Below, one piece after another: positions 1-6,998 of a DNA stretch of 61,605 bases. The notes under the pieces were generated by a model, which did not search any database, had not been told where the DNA came from, and saw only the letters and a list, made by a program, of their open reading frames with translations. The DNA is taken from NCBI RefSeq assembly GCF_900184815.1, contig NZ_FXXQ01000015.1, forward strand, positions 1-61,605. Reading direction: 5' to 3'. The translations under genes were made by a program, and so were the position numbers. The first letter of the stretch is position 1. Each line of letters begins with the position of its first letter. Source of the stretch: Boseongicola aestuarii. Its GTDB lineage: Bacteria; Pseudomonadota; Alphaproteobacteria; Rhodobacterales; Rhodobacteraceae.

Positions 1-62
1 CATGCGCCACTATGAGGTGAATGCGGCAGCCTCGGCGCGACGCGGCTGACCCGCGCCATCAG

Positions 63-720
63 ATGACAGCCGCCAAGTCCCCTCCACTGCATCTGCGCAT
101 CAAACGGATGCTGGAAACCCTGAGCGGTGGCACGGAACAGATCCTGATGAACGAGACCCGAAAATCCTGGGTGTTCTTGACATCGCTGCATGCCTATAAG
201 CTTAAAAAGCGCTTCCGCGACGACCTGCAGGATCTGACCAGTCTGCGCGCGCGGCTCGACAATGCGTTGGTCGAGGTTGACCTGAACCGAAGGTTGGCGA
301 GGTCGATGTACCTTGGCGTTGTGAAGCTGTGCGAACATGAAAACAAAACGCTGAATTTGGACGGACTGGGCCGGACCATTGACTGGCTGGTCAAGATGAA
401 GCGCATATCTGCCAATCATATGCTTGATGAAAGAATCACGGCCTTACCGAACGATCCCGAAAAGTGGGGTCCAGCGGTCGATCGCCTGGCGGAAATACTG
501 ACGGATTTCTACCAAACCGCACCCCGGTCCAATTTGAGGGCCGAGGAGCTTTCGATACTTCAAAAAAATCAGCAGGATCAAAACGAGACTGTGCTGTTTG
601 ACCCGCTCTTTACTGCGCACCAAGCCCGCTTTTCTGCGGTGTTGACGGCCTATAACACTGTTTTTGAGTGGTTTTTGTCTCAATATGACACGCGCGCCGC
701 GCAGGGTTGGATCCGGGACT
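63..720 (+). pseudogene. COG2187 kinase-like protein, 5' fragment
   Basis: The frame from ATG 63 (an upstream in-frame ATG lies at 21) reads as the N-terminal domain of COG2187 proteins, which have an aminoglycoside-phosphotransferase-like fold. Visible signatures are ETRKSWVFLT, AYKLKK, VDLNRRLA, YLGVV and MKRI. Homologues continue WIRDC with the catalytic-loop segment HGDLRPEH. Here, right after WIRDC at about 718-723, the reading changes to unrelated residues and stops at 807-809, so the kinase catalytic half is missing. From 721 the same DNA reads as a TadG-like gene in another frame. The truncation is seen directly; whether it is a genomic rearrangement or an assembly join cannot be told here. 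The substrate of this family is unknown. Confidence 0.75.
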
Positions 721-1218
721 GTCCTGAACCGGGACCGCACCGAATTCGACGGCTATTTCGTCCTGATGCCGGACAACAACGCCTCCGAACGCTGGTTCGT
801 GCCGGGTGACCCGAATACCACGGACGATGACGTTTACATGGCCGAAGGCGCGCTTCCGGCTGACGCCGAGCAAATGGACTATCACGCCATCTATGCCCGT
901 TTCGCGGTCGAGGACGCGGCGAAATTCTTCTTCGAAGCTTCTGATACCGCGGCCTTTAACGCACACATGGACGCTGTCGAACAGACCGAAGGCTACGGCC
1001 AGATCGACGCGCGCCTGCAGAAGATCTGCGATGAAGCCAACAAGAACGAAGATATCGAAGTTTATGCCATCGGCTTTGAAGCCCCGCAGGCCGGTCTTGA
1101 CGCCATGAAGGGCTGCGCAAGTTCGATCGGTTACTACTTTGACGTTGACGGAAAAGGTATTTCAAAGGCTTTCGACTCGATCGCTGGCCAGATCGCAATG
1201 CTGAGGTTGACCCAATGA
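721..1218 (+). CDS. TadG-like vWA pilus-assembly protein, 3' fragment
   Basis: About 165 codons in frame with a TGA at 1216-1218 read as the C-terminal end of a TadG-related protein: a short strand (FDGYFVLM), then an alpha/beta stretch with ICDEANKNEDIEVYAIGFEA, and a final CASSIGYYFDV followed by a helix. This is the usual end of the von Willebrand factor A half of Rhodobacteraceae TadG proteins. The N-terminal membrane segment and most of the vWA domain are absent because the frame begins at the chimeric junction near 720. An ATG at 664 would give a hybrid start and is not credible. The stop overlaps the next ATG (ATGA, 1215-1218), so it belongs to the same pilus operon as the two TadE-like genes. 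Confidence 0.7.
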   Translation, partial: VLNRDRTEFDGYFVLMPDNNASERWFVPGDPNTTDDDVYMAEGALPADAEQMDYHAIYARFAVEDAAKFFFEASDTAAFNAHMDAVEQTEGYGQIDARLQKICDEANKNEDIEVYAIGFEAPQAGLDAMKGCASSIGYYFDVDGKGISKAFDSIAGQIAMLRLTQ

Positions 1219-1808
1219 TCCGCTCATTCCTGAACACGCTTCGCCGTTTCAACAAAGGCCAGGACGGCAACGCGACGATCGAATTCGTCATCTTCTTCCC
1301 GGCCCTCATGACTTTGTTCCTGATGGGATTCGAATCCGGTTACTACATGCTGCGCAACGTGATGCTTGAACGCTCGGTTGATATCTCGATCCGCGATGTG
1401 CGCCTCAGCAACAACGCGCTTCCGGACTTCGAAGATCTAAAAAAGACGATCTGCAAGAACGCACACATCCTCGCCGACTGCGAGGACTCGATCCAGATCG
1501 AGCTTCAGCCCGTCGCCACCAAACCCGGAGAGGTCGCCAAACTCCGCGCGAGCACGCTTTGCCGCGATGTGACCTCCAAAGAGGACCCGTTGGATTTCAC
1601 CACCTACGATATCGGCACCCAGAACCAGATGATGCTGGTCCGGGTTTGCGCGCTGTCCAAACCGCTCTTCCCCTCGACCCGCTACAGCGCGGGAATGGTG
1701 AAGGATATGGCAGGCAACTACGCCATCGTCGCCACCGCCGCCTTCGTCACCGAACCGGGCGCGCGGGCCGCGAAAGTCAAGGACACCACATCCGGAGCAG
1801 GCGAATGA
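1215..1808 (+). CDS. TadE/TadG-like pilus assembly protein
   Basis: This 197-residue protein starts with a short positive segment and the motif GNATIEFV, followed by one hydrophobic helix (about residues 22-44). This is the TadE-type pseudopilin layout, with Glu23 at the start of the transmembrane segment as in substrates of the TadV prepilin peptidase. The rest is a periplasmic domain with four cysteines. It overlaps the gene before and the gene after by ATGA junctions, so the three are translationally coupled. By family, minor pseudopilins of the Tad (Flp pilus) secretion system help assemble tight-adherence pili. The tad core genes (tadA, B, C, rcpA) are not in the window. Confidence 0.85.
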   Translation: MIRSFLNTLRRFNKGQDGNATIEFVIFFPALMTLFLMGFESGYYMLRNVMLERSVDISIRDVRLSNNALPDFEDLKKTICKNAHILADCEDSIQIELQPVATKPGEVAKLRASTLCRDVTSKEDPLDFTTYDIGTQNQMMLVRVCALSKPLFPSTRYSAGMVKDMAGNYAIVATAAFVTEPGARAAKVKDTTSGAGE

Positions 1809-2374
1809 GACACTTCCTGAAAACATTCCTGCGCAGCGAGACCGGTAGCCAATCAGTCGAAGCCGTATTTGCCTTCCCGCTGGTCGCGCTGTCGATCATC
1901 ATGACCCTGACGTTCTGGGACGGATTTCACACCAAAACCGTCAGCCAGCGCGCAACCTATACGATTGCCGATATGCTTTCGCGCGAAAAACAGGCGATCG
2001 ACGCAGACTATCTCACCGCGATGCACGAGCTTTACAGCTTAGTGTCCAGCGAGGAATCGGGCACCGCGCTGCGCGTCAGCGTCGTTGAATTCTTCGTAGA
2101 CCCCGACACCGCCGAAGAGACGCTTTCGCTACAGTGGTCCGAAGGCGTTGGCGGACCGAAAGGCTTCAGCGACATCACGCAACTGGAAGCGCGCGTGCCA
2201 CTCATGGCGTCCGGCGATCAGCTTATTATCGTCGAGAGCTTTCAGGACTGGACACCGCACTTCAACGTCGGGCTTGGTGCCATGAGGTTCGACGATGTCG
2301 CCATCGCACGCCCGCGCTTTGCTCCCAAACTGATCTGGGACGACGGCACGATCCTGATCGAAACCTCAAGCTGA
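1805..2374 (+). CDS. TadE-like pilus assembly protein
   Basis: This 189-residue protein starts at ATG 1805, overlapping the preceding stop (ATGA). Its N-terminus has the pseudopilin pattern GSQSVEAVFAFPLVALS, with Glu19 heading a single hydrophobic helix (about residues 20-38) that anchors a mostly polar periplasmic domain. It is the third gene of the TadG/TadE/TadE row typical of Rhodobacteraceae and probably acts with its neighbour in Flp pilus assembly. Its 3' end overlaps by 9 bp the end of the convergent UbiB-like gene, so no separate terminator fits between them. Confidence 0.85.
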   Translation: MRHFLKTFLRSETGSQSVEAVFAFPLVALSIIMTLTFWDGFHTKTVSQRATYTIADMLSREKQAIDADYLTAMHELYSLVSSEESGTALRVSVVEFFVDPDTAEETLSLQWSEGVGGPKGFSDITQLEARVPLMASGDQLIIVESFQDWTPHFNVGLGAMRFDDVAIARPRFAPKLIWDDGTILIETSS

Positions 2375-3718
2375 ACGCCGCTCTTTGCGCCTGTCCTCAA
2401 GGTATGGGCGCAGCACGGCCATCACATCGACCTGTGCCCCAAGGCGCGACGCCAAAAGGAACACACCGCCGAACTTGCGCTGCAAAAGCAGCACATCAAT
2501 TGGCAGCGGCGGCGGGACGAACTCGTCTTCTGCCAACGCCGTGCCTTTCGCCTGCATCACGCGAGACAATTCGGTATCCGAGAAATCGAACTGCCCGGAC
2601 CTGCCCAACGCGCCAAACACCGTGCGGATCATATCCACGATCGCTTCGCGGTGAGCAGGCTTGCTGTCTTCGGTCACAAACCCGATCTCGTGGATGATCG
2701 CCTCAATCGCGACACGATCGTCCTCGACGCCCGCCGCAATCAGACGCGCGTATTGATCGACCACGTCGGGCGCGATCTCGCGGGTTGCCCCAAAGTCGAG
2801 CAGCGCGATCCTGTCGACCGCTGCGTCATAGAGATAGTTGGCGAAGTTTGGGTCGGTTTGCATCACGCCAAAGGTGAATAATTCCCGCAGCGTCAAGTCG
2901 ATTAGATCGCGAGCAACCTGATTACGCACCGCGTCGGGCGCGTTGCGCGCCGCCTCGACCGGCGCACCCGCCACGAAACTCATCGCCAGAATGTCCGAGG
3001 TCGTCCAACGTTCCTCCAGCCGCGGCACGACAAACCGCGGCGCATCCGCCAGCAACGCCCCAAAGCGCGAAAGATGCGCCCCCTCGCGCTGATAATCCGT
3101 CTCCTCGTGAAGCTGCTTGCGCGCCTCGTCAAGGTAAGGTGCCAGTTCGAACCCGCCGGGCAACAGACCCGACATCCGCATCAACAAACCCACATTCGCA
3201 ACATCACTGTCGATACTTTCGGCCACGCCGGGATATTGCACCTTGATCGCCAGTTCTTCGCCGGTTTTCAGTCGCGCGCGATGCACCTGCCCGATCGAAG
3301 CCGCCGCAATGGGGCGGACGTCAAAGCTTTCAAACGACCGCAGCCAATGCTCCGGCCATTGCGCGTTCAAAACTTGCTTCAACTGCGCGGGCGGCATGAA
3401 ATGCGCGTTATCCCTAAGCCGCGCCATGATCTGCGCCAACTCGGGCGGCAACACATCGCCCGTGTCCATCGACATCAACTGACCAATCTTCATCGCTGCA
3501 CCGCGCATCTTGGCAAGCTGATCCGCGACACGTGTGATATTGCTGGGCGTCAAAAGCAGATCCCGCATCTCTGGCCGCTGCCCCTGCCCCAGTTTGGCAA
3601 GCCCGTTGATCGCCATATTTCCCGCGATCCCCGCCGTCATCGAGCCAAGCCGTCCGAACCGCGTGAACCGCCCGGTCGGAACAGCCAAGGCGCGTGCATC
3701 TGAAGGTTTCCTGTCCAT
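2366..3718 (-). CDS. ABC1/COQ8-type atypical kinase (UbiB family)
   Basis: This 450-residue protein has the diagnostic UbiB/COQ8 signatures in order: KIGQ (77-80) in the inhibitory N-terminal extension, the Ala-rich nucleotide loop PIAAASIGQVH (136-146), the AIKV lysine (159), the catalytic loop QTDPNFANY and LLDFGATR in the DFG position. The DPNFAN form and the extension resemble the COQ8/ADCK subgroup more than E. coli UbiB. Family members support ubiquinone biosynthesis through ATPase activity on membrane-associated partners. No other ubi gene is adjacent. It is transcribed toward the pilus operon and overlaps its last gene tail to tail. Confidence 0.88.
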   Translation of the reverse strand: MDRKPSDARALAVPTGRFTRFGRLGSMTAGIAGNMAINGLAKLGQGQRPEMRDLLLTPSNITRVADQLAKMRGAAMKIGQLMSMDTGDVLPPELAQIMARLRDNAHFMPPAQLKQVLNAQWPEHWLRSFESFDVRPIAAASIGQVHRARLKTGEELAIKVQYPGVAESIDSDVANVGLLMRMSGLLPGGFELAPYLDEARKQLHEETDYQREGAHLSRFGALLADAPRFVVPRLEERWTTSDILAMSFVAGAPVEAARNAPDAVRNQVARDLIDLTLRELFTFGVMQTDPNFANYLYDAAVDRIALLDFGATREIAPDVVDQYARLIAAGVEDDRVAIEAIIHEIGFVTEDSKPAHREAIVDMIRTVFGALGRSGQFDFSDTELSRVMQAKGTALAEDEFVPPPLPIDVLLLQRKFGGVFLLASRLGAQVDVMAVLRPYLEDRRKERRSA

Positions 3719-3761
3719 GACAGTGATCTAGCGCGCACCGTCCATGCTACAACACGCGGTC

Positions 3762-4496
3762 CTAACGCGCCTCGTCGTCGTCCTGATCTTCCGGCAAGCC
3801 CTTGAACCCGCGCGCCACGACGAACTTTTCAGAACTGTCCGCGCGCGATGCCGGCGGCTTCACATTGGCAACCGACTTGAAGCGCTTCTTCAACAGCGCC
3901 TGCAACGAGCCTTCCGCCCCCCCGGCCAGAACCTTGGCGACAAACGTCCCGCCCGGCTCCAGCACATCGAACGCCAGCTGCGCCGCAGCCTCGCAAAGCG
4001 CCACGATGCGCAAGTGATCCGTCTGCTTATGCCCCGACGAAGACGCCGCCATATCCGACATCACCACATCCGCACCACCGCCAAGCCAGGCCTTCACCTT
4101 GTCATCCGCGCCGTCGGACATGAAATCCAACACATGAATTTCCGCTCCCGGAATAGGCTCGACCTCTTGCAGATCGACACCCAGCACCCGACCGACCTTC
4201 TTCGACGTCCGGTCGCCCAACGCATTCACGCGCTGCACGGCCACCTGACACCAGCCCCCCGGCGCACATCCAAGGTCAACGACCCGCGCGCCCGGCACCA
4301 GAAAGCGATACTTGTCATCCAGTTCAAGGATCTTGAACGCCGCGCGCCCCCGATAGCCTTCGGCCTGTGCGCGCCGCACATAAGGGTCGTTCAACTGCCG
4401 CTCAAGCCACAGGGTCGAGCTCAGCTTGCGCCCGCGCGCAGACTTCACCTTCACGCGCAGATCCCGCGCACCGCGACCGCTGGTTTTCTTTTCCAT
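3762..4496 (-). CDS. rlmE: 23S rRNA 2'-O-methyltransferase (RlmE/FtsJ)
   Basis: This 244-residue protein from the start MEKK has the FtsJ/RrmJ hallmarks: the catalytic lysine in RAAFKILEL, the SAM-binding motif [16 protein letters not shown] with the catalytic Asp, and FVAKVL with the second catalytic Lys. RlmE methylates U2552 of 23S rRNA in the A-loop of the 50S subunit. The basic N-terminal extension is common in alphaproteobacteria. The frame is open upstream to 4547, but the MEKK start leaves a normal-length protein and the extra residues are not family-like. It lies 43 bp downstream of the UbiB-like gene's start, on the same strand. Confidence 0.9.
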   Translation of the reverse strand: MEKKTSGRGARDLRVKVKSARGRKLSSTLWLERQLNDPYVRRAQAEGYRGRAAFKILELDDKYRFLVPGARVVDLGCAPGGWCQVAVQRVNALGDRTSKKVGRVLGVDLQEVEPIPGAEIHVLDFMSDGADDKVKAWLGGGADVVMSDMAASSSGHKQTDHLRIVALCEAAAQLAFDVLEPGGTFVAKVLAGGAEGSLQALLKKRFKSVANVKPPASRADSSEKFVVARGFKGLPEDQDDDEAR

Positions 4497-4625
4497 CTGA
4501 CTGTCTCCTGACCCGCGTTCGATAGCCCGCGCGCGCAACGCTCGCAAGGGATCCGACTGTGATAGTTCATATCATTCACGGCCTTGCTAAGGTTCCTCAA
4601 CAGATTCGCGGATAAATGTCAGCCC

Positions 4626-5209
4626 ATGCCCAAACCCCTCACAGACGCCGAAGAGGTCGAAGTCCTGTCCCGCGCCGACCTGCGCACGTGGCTGGGCAAG
4701 AACCACGCCCGCCAGTGCGGCGTCTGGCTGGTGCACCACAAAAAGGCCTCGCCCAACTACCTGCCGATGAGCGATATCGTCGCCGAATGTCTGGCACACG
4801 GATGGGTCGACAGTCTGGTGCGCTCAAAAGACACGCAGCGCGCAATGCACTGGATCGCACCCCGAAAACCCGGCTCAAGCTGGTCCGCAGTCAACAAGCA
4901 ACTGGTCGCCGATCTCGAAGCCGCCGGCCTGATGACACCCGCCGGACGCGCGCTGATCGAGAAGGCCAAGAAGGACGGCAGCTGGACGCGTCTTGATGGC
5001 GTCGAACGTCTCGAAATCCCGGATGATCTTGCCGCAGCATTCGCAGAACGCCCGTCTGCCCGCGCCCATTGGGACACTTTCCCCAAATCCGCCCGCCGCG
5101 GGATGCTCGAATGGCTGCTAAACGCCAAAAAATCCGAAACGCGTGCCAAGCGCATCACCGAAATTGCTGAAAATGCAGAAAAAACGAAAGGTCCAACCAG
5201 TGGCGTTAA
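4626..5209 (+). pseudogene. YdeI/OmpD-associated family protein, 1-nt frameshift near its end
   Basis: From ATG 4626 the protein matches the YdeI (bacteriocin-protection, OmpD-associated) family: RADLRTWLGKNHA, GVWLVHHKK, ECLAHGWVDSLVRSKD and the C-terminal WLLNAKKSETRAKRITEIAENAEK. The expected ending, NERSNQWR plus stop, is present but in the -1 frame after a run of six A at 5179-5184. Seven A would give that ending and a TAA at 5207-5209. Uncorrected, the frame runs on to 5294 with unrelated residues. The restored stop overlaps the GTG start of the next gene, which supports the correction. Only the last eight residues are affected, so the protein may still work. Its biochemical role is unclear. 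Confidence 0.8.
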
Positions 5210-5733
5210 AAGGTATCACCGTCATCGCAGCACTGTCCCTGCTCACACTCGCTGCCTGCGCTTCGCTCAACGAAGACACCTGCCGCGCAGGTGACTGGGA
5301 ACAGATCGGCTTTGAGGACGGCACACGCGGAGCAGGCCCCGACCAGATCTTTCGCCACGCCCGCGCCTGCAACGACTACGGCATCGCCCCAAACAAAACC
5401 CTTTGGGACAAAGGCCGCACCGAAGGTTTGAAACTCTATTGCACACCACGCGTCGCCTACGAAGAAGGCGCCGACGGCGACCGCCTGCGCCCCGTCTGTC
5501 CGTTAGAGGACCGCACGCCGCTCCTCGAGCAAAACGAGCGCGGCCTTACGTGGTATCGCTTAGGGCGCGACATCGATCAGGCCGAAAGCCGCATCTCGCG
5601 CATCAATTCGCTCTTGCACGATCTTGCCGTGGATGACCCGGGACGCGCAACATTGACGGCCGAGCGTCTGCTCCTGCGTTTGGAAATCTCCCGCCTTCGC
5701 GCCGAACGGCTGCGCTACCGATATCGTTCCTGA
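5200..5733 (+). CDS. DUF2799-type lipoprotein
   Basis: With a GTG start at 5200 the protein has 177 residues and begins MALKGITVIAALSLLTLAAC, a classic lipoprotein signal with lipobox LAAC. AAAGG at 5187-5191 sits 8 nt before the GTG; ATGs at 5143 and 5173 would put a long basic tail before the signal. The mature part contains the DUF2799 pattern (DWEQIGFEDG, HARAC, YCTPRVAYEEG). The C-terminal third is helical and rich in Arg and Leu, probably a short coiled coil. By inference it is an outer-membrane or periplasm-facing lipoprotein of unknown function, translationally coupled to the ydeI-like gene. Confidence 0.8.
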   Translation: MALKGITVIAALSLLTLAACASLNEDTCRAGDWEQIGFEDGTRGAGPDQIFRHARACNDYGIAPNKTLWDKGRTEGLKLYCTPRVAYEEGADGDRLRPVCPLEDRTPLLEQNERGLTWYRLGRDIDQAESRISRINSLLHDLAVDDPGRATLTAERLLLRLEISRLRAERLRYRYRS

Positions 5734-5740
5734 AAGGGGA

Positions 5741-5826
5741 TGGTACGGGCGGCCGGACTTGAACCGGCACGGGCTTGCGCCCCAAAGATTTTAAGTCTCA
5801 TGCGTCTACCATTCCGCCACGCCCGC
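5741..5826 (-). tRNA. tRNA-Leu(UAA)
   Basis: The minus strand folds as an 86-nt tRNA: acceptor GCGGGCG pairs with CGCCCGT (one G-U), the D-arm carries GGTAGACGC, the anticodon loop is CTTAAAA with anticodon UAA, there is a long class II variable arm as expected for leucine, the T-arm carries GTTCAAGTC, and the 3' end has an encoded ACCA (CCA at 5741-5743). It lies 7 bp beyond the DUF2799 gene, on the opposite strand. Confidence 0.95.
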
Positions 5827-5873
5827 GTAAGCTCCGTCCTAAGACGACATCATTCCGGGGGCAAGCGGGAAGC

Positions 5874-6410
5874 CTATAACTCTTTGCCCGGAGGCTCGAT
5901 CAACAGGCTGCGCTCAGAAATCCACGGATTCAGCGCCACTGCCTCGCGCAACACCTCCTGAGCCTCGTCGTTGCGCCCAAGCCCCATCAAGGTCAACGCC
6001 TTGCCGCTGATCGCCGCCACATGGCGGGGCGACCGCTCAAGCGCCAGATCGAGGTCCACAAGTGCGCTGGCGAAATCCTGGCGAAGGAAGTTCACGAAAG
6101 CCCGCTGGTTATAGCCTTCCGCATAATCGGGGCAGTAGTCGACCAACCGATCGAACGCATCCAGCGCATCAATGAAATTGTAAGAAGCCCGCGCGGACAT
6201 TCCGCGGTCCAGAAGCGCCTGCGCCTGTGCGTTGGGGGCCGTTGCCCAAAGCTCCCAAAGCTGTCCGGAAATGCCTTGTGCGGCCATTTCGTTCGGGGCG
6301 GCTTGCGCGCGCTCCAAAAGCGCAGTCGCCGCATCGGAGATATCAGGCGGCGGCGGGCAGTCCGCAAAAGCGGGGACGGCAAGGAAGGGCAGGATCAAAA
6401 GCTGTCTCAT
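5874..6410 (-). CDS. Periplasmic TPR-repeat protein
   Basis: This 178-residue protein has a cleavable signal (MRQLLILPFLAVPAFA) and then about three helical repeats with tetratricopeptide spacing: MSARASYNFIDALDAFDRLVDYCPDYAEGYNQRA, FLRQDFASALVDLDLALERSP and LMGLGRNDEAQEVLREAVALNP (given here as short runs of the repeat). TPR proteins are scaffolds for protein contacts; nothing in the sequence names a partner. It stands between tRNA-Leu and putR, all on the minus strand, with 31 bp to putR. Related short TPR proteins are common in Rhodobacteraceae without known function. Confidence 0.75.
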   Translation of the reverse strand: MRQLLILPFLAVPAFADCPPPPDISDAATALLERAQAAPNEMAAQGISGQLWELWATAPNAQAQALLDRGMSARASYNFIDALDAFDRLVDYCPDYAEGYNQRAFVNFLRQDFASALVDLDLALERSPRHVAAISGKALTLMGLGRNDEAQEVLREAVALNPWISERSLLIEPPGKEL

Positions 6411-6441
6411 AAAACCAATGGTGTCTCAAATCGCCGCCCCG

Positions 6442-6903
6442 TCAAGTCACGAAACCGCCATCCTTTACTGCCTGCATCGCCACGTGGGTCGCTGTATGCG
6501 CCACATGCGGCAGGCTCGATATCCGTTCACCCAGCACGACCCGGTACCGCGTCATGTCGCTTGTGCGCACCTTCAGCAAATAGTCGAACGCCCCCGCGAT
6601 CATATGGCATTCCTCGATCTCCGGCACACCCGCAACCGCCCTGTTAAACGCCGACAGAGCCTTTTCGCGCGTGTCCGTCAGCTTGACCTCGACAAAGGCC
6701 ACATGATCCAACCCCAGCCGCACCGGATCAATCTGCGCGGCATAGCCCTGAATGACGCCCAGTTGCTCCAGACGCCTAAGCCGTGCCAGCACGGGCGTTT
6801 TCGACAAAGACACCCGCCGCGCAAGTTCAGTCATCGAAATTCGCGCATCCGCCGCAACGATTTCGAGAATCTTCCGATCCGTCTTATCAAGAGATAAATC
6901 CAT
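6442..6903 (-). CDS. putR: Lrp/AsnC-type regulator PutR
   Basis: This 153-residue Lrp/AsnC protein has an N-terminal winged helix-turn-helix (about residues 10-55, with SMTELARRVSLSKTPVLARL) and a C-terminal RAM ligand/oligomerisation domain (HVAFVEVKL, GAFDYLLKVRT). It is divergently transcribed from putA across 95 bp. In Rhodobacter and Agrobacterium, the Lrp-like PutR in this position activates putA in response to proline and represses itself. That role is assigned here from family plus position. Candidate binding palindromes are noted in the shared intergenic region. Confidence 0.88.
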   Translation of the reverse strand: MDLSLDKTDRKILEIVAADARISMTELARRVSLSKTPVLARLRRLEQLGVIQGYAAQIDPVRLGLDHVAFVEVKLTDTREKALSAFNRAVAGVPEIEECHMIAGAFDYLLKVRTSDMTRYRVVLGERISSLPHVAHTATHVAMQAVKDGGFVT

Positions 6904-6998
6904 TTTGACCTACAATTTCTGCCTATTTCAGACGAATGGAGTATGAATTATCATTCTTTGTGCCAATTCGTCCATTCATTCCCTGCTATAAAGCTCGC
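6904..6998. promoter_or_regulatory. putR-putA divergent control region
   Basis: This AT-rich 95-bp gap separates two divergent starts. It holds nested inverted repeats: GAATGGA (6934-6940) with TCCATTC (6971-6977), and GAAT (6945-6948) with ATTC (6953-6956). Several GAAT/ATTC half sites occur with roughly helical-turn spacing, as expected for an octameric Lrp-type protein. The repeats are seen; binding by PutR is inference. Confidence 0.45.

Noticed and set aside
5178-5186. Programmed -1 ribosomal frameshift in the ydeI-like gene
   Set aside because: The zero-frame codons GAA AAA ACG do not form the standard slippery heptamer in the right phase and no downstream stem is evident; an indel is simpler.
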